Below are positions 59,531-64,000 of a stretch of DNA of 64,000 bases, piece after piece. The notes beneath the pieces were generated by a model. The model ran no database searches and was not told the DNA's origin. It saw only the letters and a program-made list of their open reading frames with translations. The DNA comes from Rosellinia necatrix (lineage: Eukaryota > Ascomycota > Sordariomycetes > Xylariales > Xylariaceae): the NCBI GenBank assembly GCA_021209875.1, contig JAGYVD010000004.1, positions 5,100,014-5,164,013 of the forward strand, given 5' to 3'. A program made the translations under genes and the position numbers. Numbering within the stretch: position 1 is the first letter of the stretch; each line of letters starts with the position of its first letter.

Positions 59531-62500
59531 AAGATAAAAATAATATACTAGCTATTTCTATCCAGCTTTTGTTTAAATAGTATAGCTAGTTTTTATTTAG
59601 CTTATAATTTGCTATTTTATTAGATTATTATATAAAACTTAAATATATTTTTATTATTTTAAATTTATTTTTATAAATTATTATAATAATAATTATATTT
59701 ATAAATTAATATAAATAATAAAATTTAATTATATTAAAATATATTATATATAATATTATTTATTTAACAGCTATTTAATTTAAAAGTTTTAAATAATTAT
59801 ATAATAAATTATAACAATTTATTTAATAATTAAATTAAATAAAAATATATAATTAAAATTATTATATATAAAATATTTTAGTTTATATATTTTTTAATAT
59901 ATATAAAAATAAAAATAGCGTAAAACTTTTAAAATAAATTTAAAATATAATTAATTTATATTAATAAATAAATATAATTTTAATTAATTAAACTTTATAA
60001 TATATATATTAATTTATTTTAAATAAAAAATTATAATAATTATAAATATTTTATTTTTATAAATATTTTAAAGTTTTAATATTATATTAAAATATTAAAA
60101 TAAGTTCAAACTTTTAATAATTGTTTAGTTAATTTTTATATATTTTTTAATAATATTAAAAAAACTTTATAAAATTTTTTAAATTTTTTATAAAAGTATA
60201 ATTTTATTATTTTTATACTTTATTATGTTTTAATTTTAATGCTATAAATTAAATATATTAAAATAATTTTATAGTTTTTAATTAAATAAGATTTAATTTT
60301 AAAATTAAAATAAAATAATTATATAATTTTATATTTTTTATTATAAATTTAAATGTTTTATTTTAAATAAATAAATAATATAAACAAATAAAAATTTAAT
60401 TAATTTAATAAGCTTTAAAATATTTGTTAATAAAATTATATAAAAATAATTAAAATATATAAATATAAAATTTATAAATTATAATTTTATATATTATATT
60501 TTATATATAAAATAAATAATAAAAAATAAAAACTGTTTATTATTAATAATATTAATTAATCTTTATTAATTTTATAAATTATTTATAATTATTGTTATTA
60601 TATTTTTATAAAATACTTTTTTAATCTTTATTTTAAATATAAAATATTATACTTTATAAAACTTTATTAAATTTTTATATTTGATTTTTTAATAATTAAT
60701 ATTATAAATTTTATAATATAATATTGTTTTATTTATTTTAATTTATATATTTTTTAAAAGAATATTTAATTTTTTTTATATAAAGATTTAAATATTATAT
60801 TATTAAAATATAAATTTACAACTTTTTTATATATAAAAATAATAAAAATCTTAATTATTATTAAAATTATGTTTTATTATTATGTTTAAAAAATTTAAAT
60901 TATTAAAATTTTAAAACTATAAATTTTTGTTTAATTATTTTTAATAGTTATATTATTATATAATAAATAATTTAATTATATAATATTAAATATATATTTT
61001 AATATATAATAAATTAATATTAAATAATTATTAAACTATATATATTAATTATAATATTTTAAACTATGTTTTAATTTTTTATTATAGTTTTTTTATTATA
61101 ACAAATAATTTTATAAATAATTTTTAAAAATTATTTTTAAATTATAAATAAAAAAGTTTAACCTTTTAATAATATTTATTTATAATTTATAATTTTTTTT
61201 TTTTATTTTAAAATTATAATGTTTTAAATATTATAAATATTATATTTATATTATAATAAACAAAAATGCTAAGCTTAATATTTTTAATTGTTTTTATATT
61301 AAATTAAATAAAATAATACAAGCTATTTTAAACTAAACTTATTTTAAGCTAACTTTATTTATTTATATTAATAAATAAAATGATAAAACTATATTTAAAA
61401 TTTTATTATTTTTATTACTTATATATATATAATATTAAAATATAAATTAATATATAATAAAATATAGCTATTTATAGCTTTTATTTTTAACCAGGTTTAT
61501 AAATTTATTAAAAATATATAAATAATAAAAAAAAAGTTTATATAAAATAAAAATTTATATATTTATATATATTAAATCTTAAAAAAAGTTTATTATTAAA
61601 AATTTTATATTATTATTAAAGCAATTTTATATAAAGTTTAGATTATATAAAACAAAAACATTTTTTTTTAAAATTTTATTTTATTTATTTTATAAAATTT
61701 AATATATAAATATTAATAATTTAAACATTTTTAAATATAAATTTTATTTATAATTTAAATATTTTTAAATATAAACATTATTAATAATTTAATAAACAAA
61801 TAAATTTTTATATAAATAATATTTTTAAAATTATTAAAATATAAAATAGTATATATAAATAAACATATATTTTTATTTTATATAATTATTAAATTTTATT
61901 AAAATTAATTAAAAATAATCTATTTTATTAAAAATAAATTTTATTTATTATTTTAATACATATATTTTAAATATATTTTATTATATAGTTTTAATAATTA
62001 AAAAGTTTTATTAAATTTATAATAAAAAGATTAAAAGTTTAATAAATTTAATTATATATATTATATAATAATAAAATAATATTATTATATTTGTTATAAA
62101 GTAATAAATAAATTTAAAAATATATATATATTAATATATTTAATTTTAAAATTTTGAATATTTTATTATATTTTTTAAAATATTATTATTGTATTAAAGT
62201 TTTAAACTTTTATAAATTTTAATATTAAATTTTAATAATTATAAAATAAAACTTTATAATAATCTTATTTTTAAAATATATAAATTATTTTATTATTACA
62301 AGCTATAAAAAAATATAAGTTATATTATTATATTTAATATATATTAAATAAATATAAATTATTTTATTATATATAATACTTTAAAATAAATAATGTTAAA
62401 TAATATATAAAATAATTTAATAATATTTAATATAAAACTATTTTAAATATAAAATTTATAAACATTTATATTTTTTTAACATAATATATATATTATTAAA

Positions 62501-63737
62501 ACTATAGCAATTAGTTATAGTTAGTTATAGCTGTTATATATGCATATATTTTATATAAAAATATAATATATATGTTATATATATATATATAATATATATG
62601 TTTTATATATAAAACAAGCTATATTATAGCTATTATTTTAATAAGTTGTATATTAACAGAATTTTTATATAAAATTTAAAATAATGCTATATATAATAAT
62701 TATTTAAATAAAATTATTAAAAATAATAAATATTATATAATAAAAAGTTATATTTTGTTTTATATATAAACAGGATTTGCATTATATATATAAACTTTAT
62801 TTAACATATATAATAAAATAATTTAAATATAAACATAAATAAAGCATTATATAAATACATGTTTAAATTTTTTTTAATTTATATATTTAGCTATAATAAA
62901 TTTTAATAAAATAATTAAAAATTAAAATTAAGTTATATTATTTATTTATTTTTTATTTAAATCTTATATTAAACATATTATAAAATTTATATAAAAATTT
63001 AAACATAATTAATATATTTAAATTAATATTAAAATAACAAGATTTTATTTTTAAACTTTTATATATATACATTTAAAATAAAATATTTAAATAAAAAATA
63101 TTATAATATTAAAATATTTTTTTTAAATATTAATAAATAAAATAATTATTTTAATATATATAAAATTTAATAAAAATATAAATATTTAAAATTTATATAT
63201 AAATATATATAGGATTTATTTAACTATTATATTTAAAATATTTTTATAAGAAAATAAAATTAAGATAATTATACTTTTAATAATAATATTATTTAAAGTT
63301 TTTAATAAAAATTAAATATAAAATATTAAAAGAAAATATTTATAAAAAAAAAAAATATTATATTAATAATTAATAAATATATAAAAAAATATTTAATATA
63401 AAAAATTTATATTTTAAACTTATTTATTTAATAAAATATAGTATTAATATTAATATATAACAAAGATAATTTAAAAAATTATTTTTATTTATATATATAT
63501 TTTATTTAATTATATAATTATTTTATATTATAAATAAATATTTTTAAATTAATTATTTATATTTATTAAAGCTAAAATTTTAATATTATTATTTTAATTA
63601 ATTTATATATAATATTTATAATTCTTATTTATTATTATTTATATAATTATATATATATATATTTCATGTTTTATATATTAACCTTAAATTTAACCTTTAA
63701 TTTTTATCTTATATTTTAATATACCTTCTAGTTTATA
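59531..63737. other. Almost pure A/T stretch, no gene
   Basis: About 4.2 kb of AT-rich DNA leading to the telomere junction. No tandem array or gene was seen. Confidence 0.7.
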
Positions 63738-63774
63738 AGTAGCTAAGGCGTGGAGCCTGCCTGGGGCAAGCGCC
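63738..63774 (+). other. GC-rich telomere-adjacent junction
   Basis: About 37 bp of unmutated-looking GC-rich sequence (GTAGCTAAGGCGTGGAGC, then CTGGGGCAAGCGCC) separates the AT-rich block from the first telomere repeat. Confidence 0.7.
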
Positions 63775-64000
63775 AGGGTTAGGGTTAGGGTTAGGGTTAG
63801 GGTTAGGGTTAGGGTTAGGGTTAGGGTTAGGGTTAGGGTTAGGGTTAGGGTTAGGGTTAGGGTTAGGGTTAGGGTTAGGGTTAGGGTTAGGGTTAGGGTT
63901 AGGGTTAGGGTTAGGGTTAGGGTTAGGGTTAGGGTTAGGGTTAGGGTTAGGGTTAGGGTTAGGGTTAGGGTTAGGGTTAGGGTTAGGGTTAGGGTTAGGG
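63775..64000 (+). repeat. Telomere, (TTAGGG)n
   Basis: 226 bp of uninterrupted TTAGGG repeats (just under 38 units) reach the window's last base. The G-rich strand points outward, so this is the right end of a chromosome, and the assembly reaches it. Confidence 0.99.

Larger units (their letters stand above)
29860..63737. other. AT-rich, RIP-like subtelomeric block
   Basis: Nearly 34 kb is dominated by A and T and by TpA steps, with stop codons in every frame and no supportable gene. Inside it, repeats occur in decayed pairs whose differences are mostly C-to-T and G-to-A, the pattern expected from repeat-induced point mutation. Residual G/C clusters thin out toward the telomere: from about 51.7 kb on, long stretches contain almost no G or C. 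Long open frames at 46035-46370, 49725-50207, 51732-52196 and 57698-57916 are translations of tandem repeats with periods divisible by three. Confidence 0.9.

Overview
The window is the right-hand end of a chromosome of a filamentous ascomycete (Pezizomycotina, most probably Sordariomycetes). It ends in an uninterrupted TTAGGG array with the G-rich strand running 5' to 3' to the last base. Genes have short introns (49-130 nt) with GTRNGY donors, CTAAC/CTGAC-like branch sites and YAG acceptors. The protein families are typical of moulds. A long AT-rich, TpA-rich block with paired, directionally decayed repeats indicates repeat-induced point mutation (RIP). Everything here comes from reading the sequence; no search or alignment was run, and splice sites were placed by hand.

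Bases 1 to about 29,850 are gene-bearing DNA of balanced composition. I support nine genes and one pseudogene. From left to right they are: a secreted BBE-like FAD oxidase whose 3' end runs off the window (-); a UbiA-family prenyltransferase (-); a second, cytosolic FAD-linked oxidase with three exons (+); an HNH-nuclease-like protein that has lost its expected catalytic residues (-); a GMC oxidoreductase with one in-frame intron (-); a DyP-type peroxidase with a possible mitochondrial presequence (+); a four-exon fungal transcription-factor-like protein of the DUF3468 type (-); a 5'-truncated, twice-frameshifted amidase pseudogene (+); a 954-residue three-exon membrane-anchored fungal protein (-); and a 347-residue conserved hypothetical protein (-). 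Gene-free stretches between them hold little beyond scattered ACCTACCTA motifs and short simple repeats.

Four flavin or haem redox enzymes, a prenyltransferase and a regulator-like protein sit within about 20 kb. This would fit a small accessory-metabolism or detoxification neighbourhood. There is no polyketide synthase, NRPS or terpene cyclase in view, so a biosynthetic cluster is only a hypothesis.

Bases about 29,860 to 63,737 form an AT-rich subtelomeric block with no supportable gene. Its inner edge carries a short TTAGGG-like motif and a 62-bp tandem array. From 30 to 50 kb it is built of decayed repeats: at least nine clusters of about 75-bp units that each contain a long AT palindrome, a duplicated segment (about 30.5-31.9 kb and 48.7-50.2 kb) differing mainly by C-to-T and G-to-A changes, and several minisatellites. 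From about 51.7 kb outward the DNA is almost pure A/T, with two 9-bp satellites and a single small GC-rich palindromic islet near 59.5 kb. A short GC-rich junction precedes the telomere.
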